Assembly: GCA_030015575.1 (NCBI GenBank)
Contig: JASDDO010000006.1
Location: 379,958,137-380,022,136, forward strand
DNA from: Agapanthus africanus
Lineage: Eukaryota > Streptophyta > Magnoliopsida > Asparagales > Amaryllidaceae
Reading direction: 5' to 3'
DNA: 64,000 nucleotides
Made by a program: the position numbers and the translations under genes. The notes under the pieces are model-generated. The model had not been told where the DNA came from. It did not search any database and saw nothing but the letters and a program-made list of their open reading frames with translations. This document shows positions 1 through 11,538 of this stretch, in pieces (the first letter of the stretch is position 1; every line of letters begins with the position of its first letter).

Positions 1-1110
1 GCTGTAAGGACGGCACTTGCCTGAAAGGTTGGCTATAAATCGCCGTATATACGCGAGCTTCCCTTGGAGAGACCGCAGTTGTTTGAGAGTCCTTGGCGGA
101 GGCATTTCTATGATCGCCTTGATTTTTGACGGATCTATTTCGATACCTCGGTAACGGATAATGAATCCTAGGAATCTGCCTGAGGAAACTCCGAATGCAC
201 ACTTGAGAGGGTTCATCTTCAAGTTGTATTGTCGAAGGCGTTGAAATACGGTCTTCAGATGCTCGAGATGTTCCTCGTATGATTTGCTTTTAACCACGAG
301 ATCGTCGATATAGCATTCGACGATTTCTTGTATAAGGTCATCAAAGATTTTCGTCATGGCCCTCTGATAGGTGGCACCGGCGTTCTTTAAACCGAAGGGC
401 ATCACCTTGTAGCAGAATATACCCAAAGGAGTCCTGAAGGCAGTGTGCTTCTGGTCTTTGGGATGCATCTTTATCTGATTATACCCTGACGAGCCGTCCA
501 TGAAGGAGAAAACCTCGTGCGTGGACGTGTTATCTATCATCAGCTCGGTTACCGGCACTGGGAAATCGTCCTTTGGGCAGGCTTGATTGAGATCCCGGAA
601 GTCTACGTATATGCGCACTGTCCCATTTTTCTTCATCACCGGGACGATGTTGGCGATCCATTCTGGATATTGAACCTCCTGAATAAAGCCGGAGTCGATC
701 AGCTTCTTGACCTCGGCGTTGATGCTCATCTCAAGCTTGAGCCGCATTCTTCTTGGTGCCTGCTTGACCGGCTTGACGTCCGGGGATATTGCCAATTTGT
801 GCACAGCAATTTCTGGATCTAGTCCCGGCATTTCGGAATAGTTCCACGTGAAGCAATCTCTATCTGTACAAGCAAGTCTTTTAACGCAGCCACCCTTTCT
901 TCGGATAGCAGCTCGCTGACGAATGTCGGTCGTGGGTTATTCGCCGTCCCCAACTCAATTTTCTTGAGGTTATCCGCCGTGGTATGGATTCCATCTTCCA
1001 GCTCTTTCGGAGCTGGTGGAAACTCTGAGATCACCTCATCGTTGCTATTTTCGAAGCACCAGGGAAGGTCATCCATGTTCTCGGGCTCTTCTTTTGATAT
1101 TGTTATCATG
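1..1110 (-). pseudogene. Reverse transcriptase region of element I (fossil, partial)
   Basis: The minus strand gives typical Ty3/gypsy RT blocks: a SGYNQIKMHP stretch near 480, KVMPFGLKNAGATYQ near 400, the YIDDL catalytic block near 310 and a FLGF block near 165. Upstream (right) lies the N-terminal RT segment with PPAPKELEDG and RPTFVSELL, also present in the plus-strand element near 49,650. In the family this enzyme copies element RNA into DNA in the virus-like particle. The region runs off the left edge, so its end and the RNase H are not visible. Confidence 0.85.
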
Positions 1111-1239
1111 TGACAAGTACGAATTCGCTTCCAATCCCAATGTGGAACTGGTTCTTCTTCCGTGGCCTTGGGTTCATGCTTCTGTGGTGGCGCTACCCTC
1201 CAGTTGTCGGACAGAGCGAACTTGCCATGCTGATACTGA

Positions 1240-1450
1240 TCTTCGACCTAACTCTTGAAGGTGAAGCAGTCTTCGAGAGGATGCCCTAACACTCGGTGAT
1301 AAAAGAAATAGTCTGGGTGTGAGACTTCGCCTGCTTGTTCGGGGTGTTTAGACTCCGGCAGTGTAAGTATCTGATGTTTTAGAGCGAGGTCAAGTATTTT
1401 CTTGGTCTTGTCCCGAGGAAAAGAGTATGCTCGACCCATTTTTCTCATAA
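1240..1450 (-). pseudogene. PR-RT spacer with a knuckle-like motif (fossil)
   Basis: A short segment between protease and RT carries a YSFPRDKTKKI block followed by a YHRVLGHPLEDC motif. The same pair of blocks occurs in gag of this element near 4,500-4,630, so the spacer seems to hold a divergent repeat of the gag C-terminal module. The corresponding segment in the plus-strand element is near 49,210-49,400. Its function is unknown; a role in nucleic-acid binding is only an inference from the motif. Confidence 0.6.
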
Positions 1451-1509
1451 GGGATAGATCGGAACCGCTCGGTTCCCGCTTGCGTGGCTTTTTAGCCCCG
1501 CTTCGTTGC

Positions 1510-3450
1510 TGTTAAGCGCCTTTTTCGCGTTTCGACTTGTTTCTGCCTCTGCGTCGAGCCTTCTTTACAACAGGTTGACAAGGAGCGGCACCTTCATTTT
1601 TCACAGCCTGTTGGAGGAGGCGTCGCGTTTTGGCTTTCTCGTAGATGGCCATTTCGCGGTTATGGTCGTCTCGGACTTTTTGACCAGCTTCCGTTATAAG
1701 CTTGTCCATTTTTTCTTCGAACGACGGACTGGGCACTTTTGCATCTGGAACTTTTACTGGTTCAGGATTAGCGTTCTCCCATTGAGCATCCGCTTCTTCA
1801 TCGAAGTCATACACGACGTAGCAGCCGTGTAGTAACTCTCGTTTCTTTGACCGGATGTATCCAAGACCTTTTGTTTCCATTCTCCCATTAGGCAGTTTGC
1901 GTTGAGTCCCGGGAACGTTCCAGACTTTGTCATAGAACTTGGCTTTTCGAACGGTCTGCTTAAAGGATATCCCTTGGCGTTTCAGCAACCTTTTCAAGCC
2001 TTCTGTATAATATCTTGGGAGACGGATGGGCTGAAGCCTATCAAGCGTAGGATCCGCGCCATACCAGATTTCTTTCTCCACTCTGGTTTCTTCAGAGCGG
2101 TAGAATAGAATTGCTTTTTCGTTTTCTCGCCTAGGAGGGATATAGAACGTTTTCAGCTCTTCTACATTGTAAATATCAAGTGCATCCAGTTCTTTACGGT
2201 GTTTAAGCGGCACCATGGTGACTTGTAGACTTTGTTCTTCGTTAGCGGACATTCGTATTGAAGGCCGAGCAGGGAATATAGCATGGACCTCATCTTCCGA
2301 GTCACTATCAAAGATCAACGTAGGAGCAGATGGTCCCGGCTTGTTGTATTGGGACGGCCCAGAGTAAACCATCTCTTCTTCTTCCTCGGTATCACTCCCG
2401 AAAACAAGGATGGTGGCGTTAGTTTTGTTCTCCGGCTTGTGACACCTTTTCGTGTCTTTGAAATCCGGTAAGAAGTAATTGGCATCCTCATATTTGCGGA
2501 CTTCGTTCACAGAGAACGGGTTCAGTTCTCCCGCCATGGTATACTCGAGACCATCCTTAGAATACTTCATACACTGATGTTGTGTAGAAGGGATGATGTT
2601 GTACTCGTGTAACCACGGTCGGCCGAGCAGAGCGTTGTAGCATGTCTTGGCGTCTATGACGTGGAACTTAATGTCCGTGACGAGTAGCCCGAAGCATAGC
2701 GTCAGTATCACAGACCCAAGAGTTCTTGATGACTGGGAGTCGAACCCGGAGATAGTGATCTTGTCCCGAGCAAGGTGTTGGACGCTCATGCAGATTTCTT
2801 TTAACACCCGCACATTGAGGAGGTTAACGGAGGATCCATTGTTGATCAGGATTTTGCCTATTTTTATATCGTGACAGTATCCTGAGACATAAAGGGGGTG
2901 ATTGTATTCGCACGTCCCAAAGAGAAGGTCTTCATCACCAAAAGCGACATCGGCCGTGTGCACTTTCTCCAATTCATCTTTCATCTTTTCCTCGGCCAGG
3001 AAAGCTTGGAATAGCTCCGGATCCTGTAGTGCCTTGATTAACGAATCTCTTCTCCTCCTTTGATAACAAAAGGGCGTCAAGAATGCTGAACTGTGAGGGT
3101 GGCTTTCTCAGATGCGCTAAGACGTTGTAATCCACCTTATTTCTCTTCGGAGGGTCCTTAGCACTTAGCTCCTCCACAACTTGGTCATCTAAGACGATAT
3201 CTTCAGGGACCTTCTCTTTTCCCTTATCTTTCTTATTTGAGGGTCCGAGATTCTTTTCGGGGAGCGTGCGATTACGTAGCCGGATATTTTCGCAGACCTT
3301 CGGCTCTTCTTCTTTTCCCGAGGTGGACTTTTTAAAGAGAGGGGCAAGCTCCAGCTCCTCATCAGAATCGCTCCTGAATGTAGGCATTGGTGATCCCCCT
3401 GCGTTAACCATGCGACAATCACCGGTAGTTCTGTTAAACCATTCGGTCAT
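1510..3450 (-). pseudogene. Protease region of element I (fossil)
   Basis: A long, mostly open minus-strand region contains a retropepsin-like core near 2,560-2,900. It shows an active-site-like loop of the NGSSVNLL type, a following ITISGFDSQ block and a CYNALLGRPWLHEYN block, characteristic of Tat/Ogre proteases. Upstream is a charged, low-complexity stretch and a VDYNVLAHLRKPPSQ block. Downstream (1,510-2,400) is an acidic repeat-like tail with several FGSD/FDSDSEDE-type acidic motifs, then a basic C-terminus rich in Lys and Arg. The family protease processes the Gag-Pol polyprotein. Closely similar to the region at 47,093-48,960. Confidence 0.82.
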
Positions 3451-5960
3451 ATTTTCCGCTCCCGACGAGTTTTACGTTTCTCCCGCTTAAAATGTTGTCG
3501 ATGAGCAACATATCCTTGCCACCATCTATCGAAAGCTTTGCACTCTTGAGTGGGGTGCGAAACCTTCTGATGATATAAGCAATAGGAGGGGTGCATTTCC
3601 ATTTCACCAGTAATGTTTCCTTCGGAGGATAGTAGCTTCATGCCCATTGATATGGCCTTAGCAAACCTTTTCCTCATCTTGAATTTGCTTTTGTCGGTAG
3701 TGGATGTATTTTGCTCCAGCGGGAGCGTCTCAGCTCTTTCATCAAGTCGCTGGCGTTTGGCCCTTTCAAATATGACCGCCTCGCGTTCCCGATCAGTTTT
3801 ACTTTTTAAAAGAGCTTCATTGAGGAATGCGTCAATTACTTCATCCGATGGCCCCAGAATTTTTGGTTCAGGATCTGCCCCCGGCGTTTCAGTACAAGGA
3901 TTCTCCTCATCGTCCATGAACAAATGGGAAATCACATGACAGCTCGCCACGTATTCTTCAGATTCATCAGATGAACTTTCTCTCTTATCTTCCTCTTGAA
4001 AGACGTGATTGAGGAACTTTTGGAATGTAATGGGAGTCCGTGCATTCTGGTTGTATTCCTCCAGCACGTCAATTTGTTTCTGTGCGCTTGTCTCCAGGCT
4101 TTACAGACTTTTTAGATTTCTTCTTCTTCTTCTTCGAAGATTTTGACGGCTGGTTGCGAGTGCTTGAGCCACCACCATCGGTCTTTGGAGTTGGACGTGG
4201 CTTCAACATCCCCTCAATGACCTGCGGTTCCAACAGGTTCTTCCACTTGATCGCTGGGCATGCCTGAAGATCGTTCAACATCCTCTTGGTCTTAGCTGAC
4301 AGCACAACCTTCCATGGGGCTTCTTCGATGAGAGAGCATGTTGCCTCCGGCATATTCGTCCTCTTAGAGGTGTGAGGTTGCGGCGGATTCACCTTCCATC
4401 TATCGGATAATACGAATTTGCCCTGTTGGTACTGGTCTTCAAGCCAATTTTTGAAGACATAGCAATCTTCGATCGGATAACCCAGTACTCGATGATAAGG
4501 ACAGTAGTTGGCCTCATTGACATCATTTGGTTGCGACGGACGTTTTGGATCCAGCAGATTTATGAGTCGGTTGCGCAACGCCAGCTCGAATAACCTTCTC
4601 GTTTTATCTCGGAGAAATGAGTAAGGACGTCCTAGCCTCTCCTCAAGGGCTACGTACGGGCACATATTATTTTGATGAACAACCGGCTTCGAGTTGCTCG
4701 GTTGTTGTTGAGCATTAGCGACAACGATCGCTTTTCCCTTCCCCTTGTCATTTTGGGAGTCCGGCTTGGGAAGAGGGGGTTTATGGCCTATCTGATCCAT
4801 TTGCGCTAGCTTGTCGATCAGGGCCTGGAAGGTAGTCGGCTTGAAGAACATCATAAATTGCGAGATGGTTGCTTGCGGATCAAGGATTCCCACAAACATA
4901 CCCACTGCATGAGCTTCTTCAATGCGTTGCTCGCATTTCGACCATAAATTCCGCCACCGTATAGCATATTGGACCCATGTCTCTCCTGGCTTTACCCTAG
5001 CATTAATCAGTGCCGTCATTAGGGTGCGTTCGCTGGCGCTTGCAAAACGTTGGGTAAACAGTAGCTCCATCTCCGCGAAAGTCTTGATAGAGTCGTTTGG
5101 GAGCTCAGAATATCACTCGAATGCTGTATCTGACAAGCTGCCGACGAACTGGCGAAGCAATAGTTTGTCATCACCGCCGGTGTTGCCGCAGAGGGCCCTG
5201 AACTGGGCAACATGCTGGTGAGGATTGCCCGTCCCCTTATAGACATGGAACTTGGGAATTGTGTAGCCCAGCGGGTACTTGATCTGGTCGTACCAACTCG
5301 GATACGGCCGTCCTGTTTTTACGACCTGGCTGGTAGCTTCAGTCGCATGATGAACCCGTATTTGTTGGGTATGTACTCGTCCAAATCAGCTTTGGAGATT
5401 GTATCCTCCTTAGCAGTTGATAGAACTGGTGGAGGATTCGACGTTTCTCCCCTGTCGTCTTCAAGGACGATCGGGGGATCTTCGGCCGGAGAATCTTGCT
5501 GGATCATCATCCCTACCATGTCTTGGAACAGGAGGCCCATACGCTTTATGTTGGCTGCTTATTCAGCAGCCTCTTTATCCCTCTTCTCTAATATTCGTCG
5601 AACGAATTCGGCGTCGGTTTCTTGCTCCTGGCATTCATCTGAAGACGTTTCAGGGCTTTCTTTTGGCCCAGTAAGTGCGGCCATCGCGTTCATCATCTCC
5701 TGGAGCTTCTGCTGCTGCTCTTGTGCTTTGGTCACCGATCGCGTGAGTGGTCTATGACCTGTTGATATGCGGCTGTCCTCTTTACCAGACGCCATGTAAA
5801 CGGTATGAACTACCATGTCCCCAGACTTAGGGCGTTTAGGTTCACCACCTTTGATATTCGCCATAGGTGTAGGGACTTTCTCTGGCCTTCTTCTGTTATA
5901 GGCCATTGAAGTTGAGGGGGCCGTTGCTTTGGGCACCCAAGTGGTCGTCATCTTCCGCTG
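3450..5960 (-). pseudogene. gag region of element I (fossil)
   Basis: The minus strand encodes a Retrotrans_gag-type domain near 4,800-5,300, with FTQRFASASERTLM and PGETWVQYAIRWRNLW blocks typical of plant Ty3/gypsy Gag. A CPYHRVLGYPIEDC motif with CX2HX4HX4C spacing follows near 4,470-4,520, then a Lys-rich tail (KKKKKKSKK) near 4,110, and a second CLYHQKVSHPTQEC motif near 3,530-3,590. The region before the Gag core (5,560-5,960) is basic and contains a conserved VHTVYMASGKEDSRI block. Gag would form the particle and bind element RNA. Broken. Confidence 0.82.
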
Positions 5961-6079
5961 TTTGATCGGGGAATTTTCTTCTTACCGACCTTTCGACTTC
6001 TTGTGTTGGCGAGAGAAATTAGGATCAATCACAGATTCTCGGACTCGTCGCCATGTCTTGTAAATCCTAGAGGACAGCG

Positions 6080-6870
6080 ATTAAGGAGACTGCTCCGGCT
6101 TTTCTGCTTCTACGGCGGTCTCCACCGGTGGAGGAGATCTTTTAAGGACCGCAGTTGGCGAGTTTCTGCGTACTCTGTTCAGTAGCTCGAAGCTGTTCCC
6201 GGTTGGAACAGCAGCGTTGACTTCCACCGTTGGAGCTGACGGAGTTATCCCAGAGGGGGAGTTGCCCCCAGTCTTCCTTACCCGGCGCCAATGGCGTCGT
6301 CGGGCGCGATGAGTTGTCGATATTGGTTCAGAGACAGAAACAACTTCTTCTTGTCCCCTGTTCAGGTGTGGGGCTGTTGCCGGAGTCAGCCTATTGAAGA
6401 CTGATGTCTTTTGAGCAGCAGGAGCAGGAGTGGGAGTTGGGACGGTCAGTCTTGGAAAGACCGATCTCTTAGCAGGAGAAGCCGCCTTGACGACTTCAGA
6501 AGCAGGTTTGGCTACTCTTTTTGGAATAACCTTTTCTGGGACTGCAAGCTTCATTGTGGGCTCGCAGGAGTTTTGGCCCCGTCTGGAGAAGACCGAGGCA
6601 CTGGTGTTGGATGACCCGTTGAGAGGGGCTGCAGTAACTGTAAGTCGATCGAAGACCGACTTCTTAGGAGCTTTTTGTACGGGCACGGGGGTGCTGAAGC
6701 TTGTTGGCGGAAGCATAGTTCCGAAAAACAACCCCGTGGTGGCTTGAGTAATCTGCTCCACGGGCATGGTGAACAAAGAGGCCGCTTGGGGCCCGTAGGT
6801 TATGCCCCCAGTTGAGGCCAAACGCGAGCTGCAGCTGCAGTTGGAGCACTTCGAATAGGTAGAGGCCATA
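6080..6870 (-). pseudogene. Extra ORF (ORF1) before gag of element I (fossil)
   Basis: A 260-residue minus-strand reading frame lies between the PBS and gag, the place of the extra ORF known in Ogre elements. It begins near a Cys/Ser-rich N-terminus, has a YGPQAASLFTMPVEQ block, and then repeats a short motif of the form SVFxRLT at least three times (SVFDRLT, SVFPRLT, SVFNRLT) separated by Pro/Thr/Ala-rich linkers. A strongly basic RARRRHWRRVRK cluster follows. No enzymatic domain is recognisable. The homologous region of the plus-strand element is 41,430-42,662. The product's role is not known to me. Confidence 0.7.
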
Positions 6871-6997
6871 GATGCTTGATTTCTGCGCCAGGCAAAAGAC
6901 CAAATCTTAGTAACTTAAAATCCGAAGGCAACCATTAACAAACCGCGATTCGTTCGCGAATACGACACACGAAGTGTGGAGTGGAAAGAGGAAAAGG

Positions 6998-7019
6998 TCC
7001 CACCGGGCGTGCCAGAATC
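6998..7019 (-). other. Primer-binding site of element I
   Basis: Immediately internal to the LTR, the minus strand reads GATTCTGGCACGCCCGGTGG followed by GAC. The same block follows the LTRs ending at 41,282 and, with small changes, at 33,208. Its position directly after a CA terminus marks it as the tRNA primer site. I do not assign the tRNA species. Confidence 0.8.
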
Positions 7020-7434
7020 TGTTCCCCTCCGAAAGACGGCGCACAAGGCTACGAAGTCTTAGCACTGAGATTCGGGGCAGATGCTATTTGGTTTTATCCG
7101 TCCACCTCTCCGAAGATACCAAGTTGATTTATGGCACCGTGTATCGGAGGTTTAGACGGATGCGGCCGATGTAGCAGACTTCGTCAGATTCCCCCTTCGT
7201 CTGAGGGGTTTTTGATTGTGGGGACGCTCTTCCCTGCAGGCGCAAGCCCCTGCAGTTAATTACGCTACCGCATCGCGGTAACAACTTTCTCCTTCTCCAG
7301 AATTTCACTTCGTGTCGTGTGTGTTTGTTTTGTTTGTGGTTGCCCGTGGATTGTATACGGAGACTAAGTTATGCCGTCACCCGTAGGACGTGGATTAGTC
7401 CAAATCCATATTTACTTAGATTTGGGTTTGGTGT

Positions 7435-7830
7435 TTTAGTTTAAGGATGCGTTAGCCATATTGAGGCTAAGATCAACTTAAACGTTCGTTAAGGATACGT
7501 TAGTCTGATTTGGGACTAAGATCAACTTAACGGGATCGTTTGGATCCGACAAGATAGCAATTGGCTCTGTTGTTCCAGTTTAGGGACGTAGTGGTCCATA
7601 GGTAGTTTAAGGACATTGCGGTCCATTGCCAGTTTAGGGACATGTGGGTCCATATTTAGTTTAAGGACGCTTAAGTCCGCGGGTTTAAGGATCCCACAAT
7701 CTGTGTTTTATTTTAAGGACGCATAAGTCCGCGGGTTTAAGGATCCCACAATCCGTCTTTTGGTTTAAGGACGCTTGAGTCCATGAGTTTAAGAACCCCA
7801 CAGTCCGTGTTGATGTGTGGTTGTCGGGAC
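7435..7830. repeat. Array of GTTTAAGGAC-N6-GTCC dyads in LTR I
   Basis: A tandem array of roughly 20-35 base units in which most units read GTTTAAGGAC, six variable bases, then GTCC (for example GGACGCATAAGTCC, GGACATTGCGGTCC, GGATCCCACAATCC). The conserved half-sites form an inverted repeat while the spacer varies. The same array occurs at 40,480-40,870 and 50,540-50,935. Confidence 0.85.
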
Positions 7831-8798
7831 CCGTCACCTCTCTGACGTCGTTGAAGGATTACAACGATAGGAGTCAAAGGAGTTCGGTGATGTACCCTCG
7901 AACCGGATGTGAATTGATTTAAGAGAGCAGCTGTGCTCAGTCAATTTAATTTGAGGACTTATGACTATGATTGGGCTAAGTCCAGTTGAAAAATGTTCAA
8001 CACTTTTATTTTTTTTTTGGCCTAATAAGCCTGTGCTAGGGCTTTGCCCCTGTTTAAGTAATGGATTGCATTACTTTTGGTCTCTGTTGGACCTTTATTT
8101 GGGCTCTGCCTCTTTTAAAATAATGCATTGCATTATTTATTATTTTGTTTGGGCTCTGCCCATTTATAGATGATGCAGAGCATCAATTTTGTTTGGGCTT
8201 TTCCTTTTTTATTGCATTGCAATTTAATTTGGCCTATTAGGCTTTTCTGATTTGGGCCTGGCCCTTTAGTAAATAATGCATTGCATTTGTCAGGCGCTTT
8301 GCGCCAATCAATGACCGCAAGCGCTTGCGGTGATGACACGTGTCACGCAAGCGCAGTGCGCTGCGCTTGCGCTGCTGACACGTGGCGCGCTCTGGTGAGT
8401 TGCGCCAGTTTCAGATAGCAAGGCTCTATTTCAAAAGCGCATAGCGCAAGTGGTTTAGATGCTGACACGTGGTGCTCTCTGGTGGCTTGCGCCAACCCAA
8501 GAGCGCAACAGTGCAGTTTTGCAAGTGCTAGGCACTATTGACTTAAGAGTCTTTTAGATTTCAGAACCAATGGTTCATAAAAAAAGTGCAAAGCACTTAT
8601 TATTATTTATTTTTTCCTTTTATTGAAAATCATTGATCTTGTTCTCAGATCAATGATCTGTTCATAAGAGAATTTTCTCTTTTTTCTAAAGGTTTTACCT
8701 TTTTTTTTCTTAAGGAATTCTCTCCAATTTTTCAGAGTTCTCAATGATGATCTTGATTTCTCCCAATGTTCATGCCTTTGATTTGGGGTCTAGGGGCC

Positions 8799-8806
8799 TT
8801 TATATA
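8799..8806 (-). promoter_or_regulatory. TATA box of LTR I
   Basis: CTATATAAAGG on the minus strand, about 1.8 kb upstream of the PBS in the sense of the element, is the best TATA box in this LTR and would mark the U3/R border just downstream. Confidence 0.5.
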
Positions 8807-9270
8807 GTGCCCATAAATTTGTTAAATTTGTTAAAGAGATCTTTCTCTGAGTGATTTGGGGAATTTTCCCCACCGTTAGATCTTTAATCCAAGGGCTCTT
8901 GTTTAACAGAAGAAAATTTTCTTGTTTTAATAAGAACAGAAAGATTTCTTTAAAATTTTAATTCTGTTTGGCGCAAACGCCCCAGCGCGTGACACGTGTC
9001 ATGCAGCGCACGGCGCAGCGCAACTGCGCTGACACGTGTCGCGCAGCGCACGGCGCAGCGCAGCACTTGCGCAACTGAAGCGTTGCTTCCTTTAATTTTG
9101 TTTTTATTTTAAATAGAGTTTTGCTCTGATTGGGCGCACTACCTTGGACGCTGCGCTGATGTATCAGCTTTTGACACGTGGTGCGTTGCGCGCAGCACAA
9201 AGAATCTGAAGCGTTGCTTCGAATTTTGAATTTTGAAATTCAAACAGAGTTTTGCTCTGATTGGGGGAAA

Positions 9271-10100
9271 CAGATACCTTGAAATGCTCTTGTCTAAAAG
9301 CCAAAGTATGAAGGAAATAAAAAAATGAATAAAATATAAAATGGGGAAAAGAAAAATGAACACTGGTTTTGTTATCGCCAAGGCAGCAATAAAAAAATAT
9401 AGCGAGGATGCTTCATTACCTAGTGCCTTAGACCAACTGGTTTGGGAGTCACTGTTAAGCCTTAGGTGGTGCAAGACGAGGAAAATACTATCACCTAATC
9501 AGCAAGCACATGAGTAATCGGTCGGTTAGTACCTCAAGAAGTATTAACGGTCGCATGAAAATTGTGTGAGCAAATTCAACTAAATATTCATCGATTAAAA
9601 AGTACTGAGGCAGATGGACAAGAGTATGATAGCTTGAATTGAATTCTCCGGGTGTAGGGATGTTATTTACACACACGTAGGGTTATATGATCGATGTTTG
9701 GATGAAAGGTAGGAATGAAGAATAAAGACGATGTTTTATTGAGAGATGATGTGATTTCTAATATCTTTTCATGACTATTAAGATAGGGCTTATGACAACT
9801 GAAAAGCTAGTGTAGTTGGAAACTCTTATTTTCAAAGTCTTTCTTTTATGGTTCTTATCTTTATATGTAAATTTCACCATCTCTCTTTTATTATAGGATT
9901 TTATGGGTGTAATCCGCTGAAAACACTCAGGAGACAACACTCCTCCTACTAGGGACACCTAGAGATTTAACGGCTTGTTGCACGTGCTCAGTACAATCGT
10001 GTTTGCCTACGAATGTGTGCTTAGTTTTCTCCTTTCTTTTTCTCCTTCTGTTGAATAAACTAGTTTGCTCGGGAAGATCAAAGATAAATTTGGGGGTATT
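9271..10100 (+). mobile_element. 3' internal end of an Athila-like element (fossil)
   Basis: No coding domain is visible. The segment ends with TTGCTCGGGAAGATC followed by AATTTGGGGGTATT directly before an LTR start, the arrangement I associate with the polypurine tract region of Athila-type Ty3/gypsy elements. The left part contains CCAACTGGTTTGGGAGTCAC, also typical of noncoding 3' regions of such elements. Its left border with the LTR of element I near 9,270 is uncertain. Family assignment is from remembered motifs only. Confidence 0.45.
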
Positions 10101-11538
10101 TGTTCAGTTGATAAACTGCACATTTGTTATTACATTTTTCCTACTATTTCTATACTAGAAAAGGTGTTTATTATAATATATGATACATATGAGGATTTAT
10201 CTGTAAAAATACTATTTTTCATGTGTTGATATATTATAATTAACATTTGGTAGGAAAATGTATGCAAAAATACCATTGACCAAATCTTAATGGTGAAATT
10301 AATATCTCAATATAACAAACTCTACTAAATATTATTTGAGTTATTGTGCAGAATTTTTCAGGGCTAAAAATCAAGCGAATCAAAGTTGTTAAGAGCAAAC
10401 CTGCCTAATTAAGAAAGCAAACTAAGAAATCAAGGCTGGCAGTAACAAAGAAAAGATTTCCAATTTCCAGAGGTTCCAGAGATCTCCACGTGTCATAAGA
10501 AGAATAGCCCCAGAAAAATCCCCAAACGATCCCACTTTTTGGCCACGGATCCGCGGCCAAACCCCCTATTAACCGCGGATCCGCCGCGGTTTAGAAGACT
10601 TAGGAGATGGGATTTTCTCTGTTGGATACTAACTACTTGCTTCCAAATTAGGAAGCTAATTTTCTGGCTTTGGGAGTATAAATAAAGACCGAGAGTCTCT
10701 TGGAAAAATCATCAAGTCGACGAGATCACGAAGTCCAAGACGGCTCACGCATCCAGGCTGATCATCAACGGTTCATCTACCTCCTTAGAAGAGATCGAGA
10801 AGCAACTAGTCTTTGTAATCATTTTCTAAGGAATCAAAGTGTAATGAATATTGTTGATTAATAAAGGTAGCTTTCTTTTTCTTATTCTATTTCTTCGTAG
10901 TTTAATTATGCATTTTCTCTTCATCTCTTTTTCTCCTAACATGCGCGAGTAATTCTCCGCTTGTTAGGGTTCGTAGGATTAGGGTAGATTAATGGATGAT
11001 GAAAATACCTAAACTCTTTTTACGTCCTATAAAGTTTATAAACTTTATCAAGACAATCATTAACATCCTAATCGGGCGCGCTAACAATTCATTGTTAGTC
11101 TCGACCGCGATTAGAGATTAGATTAATAATTGTTTTGGTAAAGGCTAGATGTGAATGGAGTTCCGTGTCGAGATAGGGGTTAAGAGTGGGATTCCTTTTC
11201 CCTCCAGAAACCCTAATCTACACGCATCATTGTCGTTCTAGTTTTAAATCTATTAAAGGATAGAAAGAGTAATTTTTAATTAATCATCCATAACTACTAA
11301 ATCCTAACGAACCCTACAAGCCCCTTTTTATATTAACTACATCCATAAATAATCTAGATCTATATTTTGCATTAGTGCTTAACGTAGATCTAGAAACCAT
11401 TCCTCAACATTCTTATCCTTCCTCTCTTTTTCAACACATCTAAAGTAAGATTAAAATATTCAACGTTTCCCTGAGGACGACCCGTACTCATCTCGGTCTA
11501 GCAACGCGCGACACCATTCTGATTGCGGTAATTCTACA
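10101..11538 (+). repeat. Athila-like LTR
   Basis: Starts TGTTCAGTTGATAAAC directly after the PPT-like block and ends ...AATTCTACA, about 1.44 kb, within the usual range for Athila LTRs. It contains a TATA box (TATAAATA at 10,677) followed by a plausible leader. Near the end it has CCCTGAGGACGACCCGTAC and GCGCGACACC, which resemble the conserved end of Athila-type LTRs. Palindromic GGATCCGCGG repeats lie at 10,547-10,590. Exact ends are inferred from TG/CA and the neighbouring PPT, not from a second copy. Confidence 0.5.
10677..10684 (+). promoter_or_regulatory. TATA box of Athila-like LTR
   Basis: TATAAATA in the middle of the LTR, in the sense orientation of the element, with a G+C-richer leader downstream. 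Confidence 0.45.

Larger units (their letters stand above)
1..9270 (-). mobile_element. Ogre/Tat-like Ty3/gypsy element I, 5' two thirds (fossil)
   Basis: On the minus strand, from right to left, come a long LTR, a PBS, an extra ORF before gag, gag, protease and the first part of reverse transcriptase, which runs off the left edge. Order, the ORF before gag, the histidine-type zinc knuckle and the long spacer between protease and RT all fit the Ogre branch of the Tat lineage. RNase H, integrase and the 3' LTR must lie left of the window. Protein regions closely resemble those of the plus-strand element at 38,645-50,125. It is broken, with roughly ten interruptions, some of which may be natural ORF boundaries or the intron known in Ogre elements. 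The right edge near 9,270 is a loss of similarity, not a clean terminus. Confidence 0.88.
7020..9270 (-). repeat. 5' LTR of Ogre/Tat-like element I
   Basis: The inner edge is sharp: TG at 7,020 on the plus strand next to the PBS. The first ~960 bases match the inverted LTR at 50,126-54,490 (outside its insertion); beyond about 7,980 the two diverge completely, so the U3 parts differ. Between 8,000 and 9,260 the sequence is built of short palindromes such as AATAATGCATTGCATTATT (8,119), GATGCAGAGCATC, AAGTGCAAAGCACTT and GCGC-rich dyads with ACACGTGT cores. A minus-strand TATA box lies near 8,800. The outer end near 9,270 is not a recognisable TG terminus and may be truncated. Confidence 0.78.
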
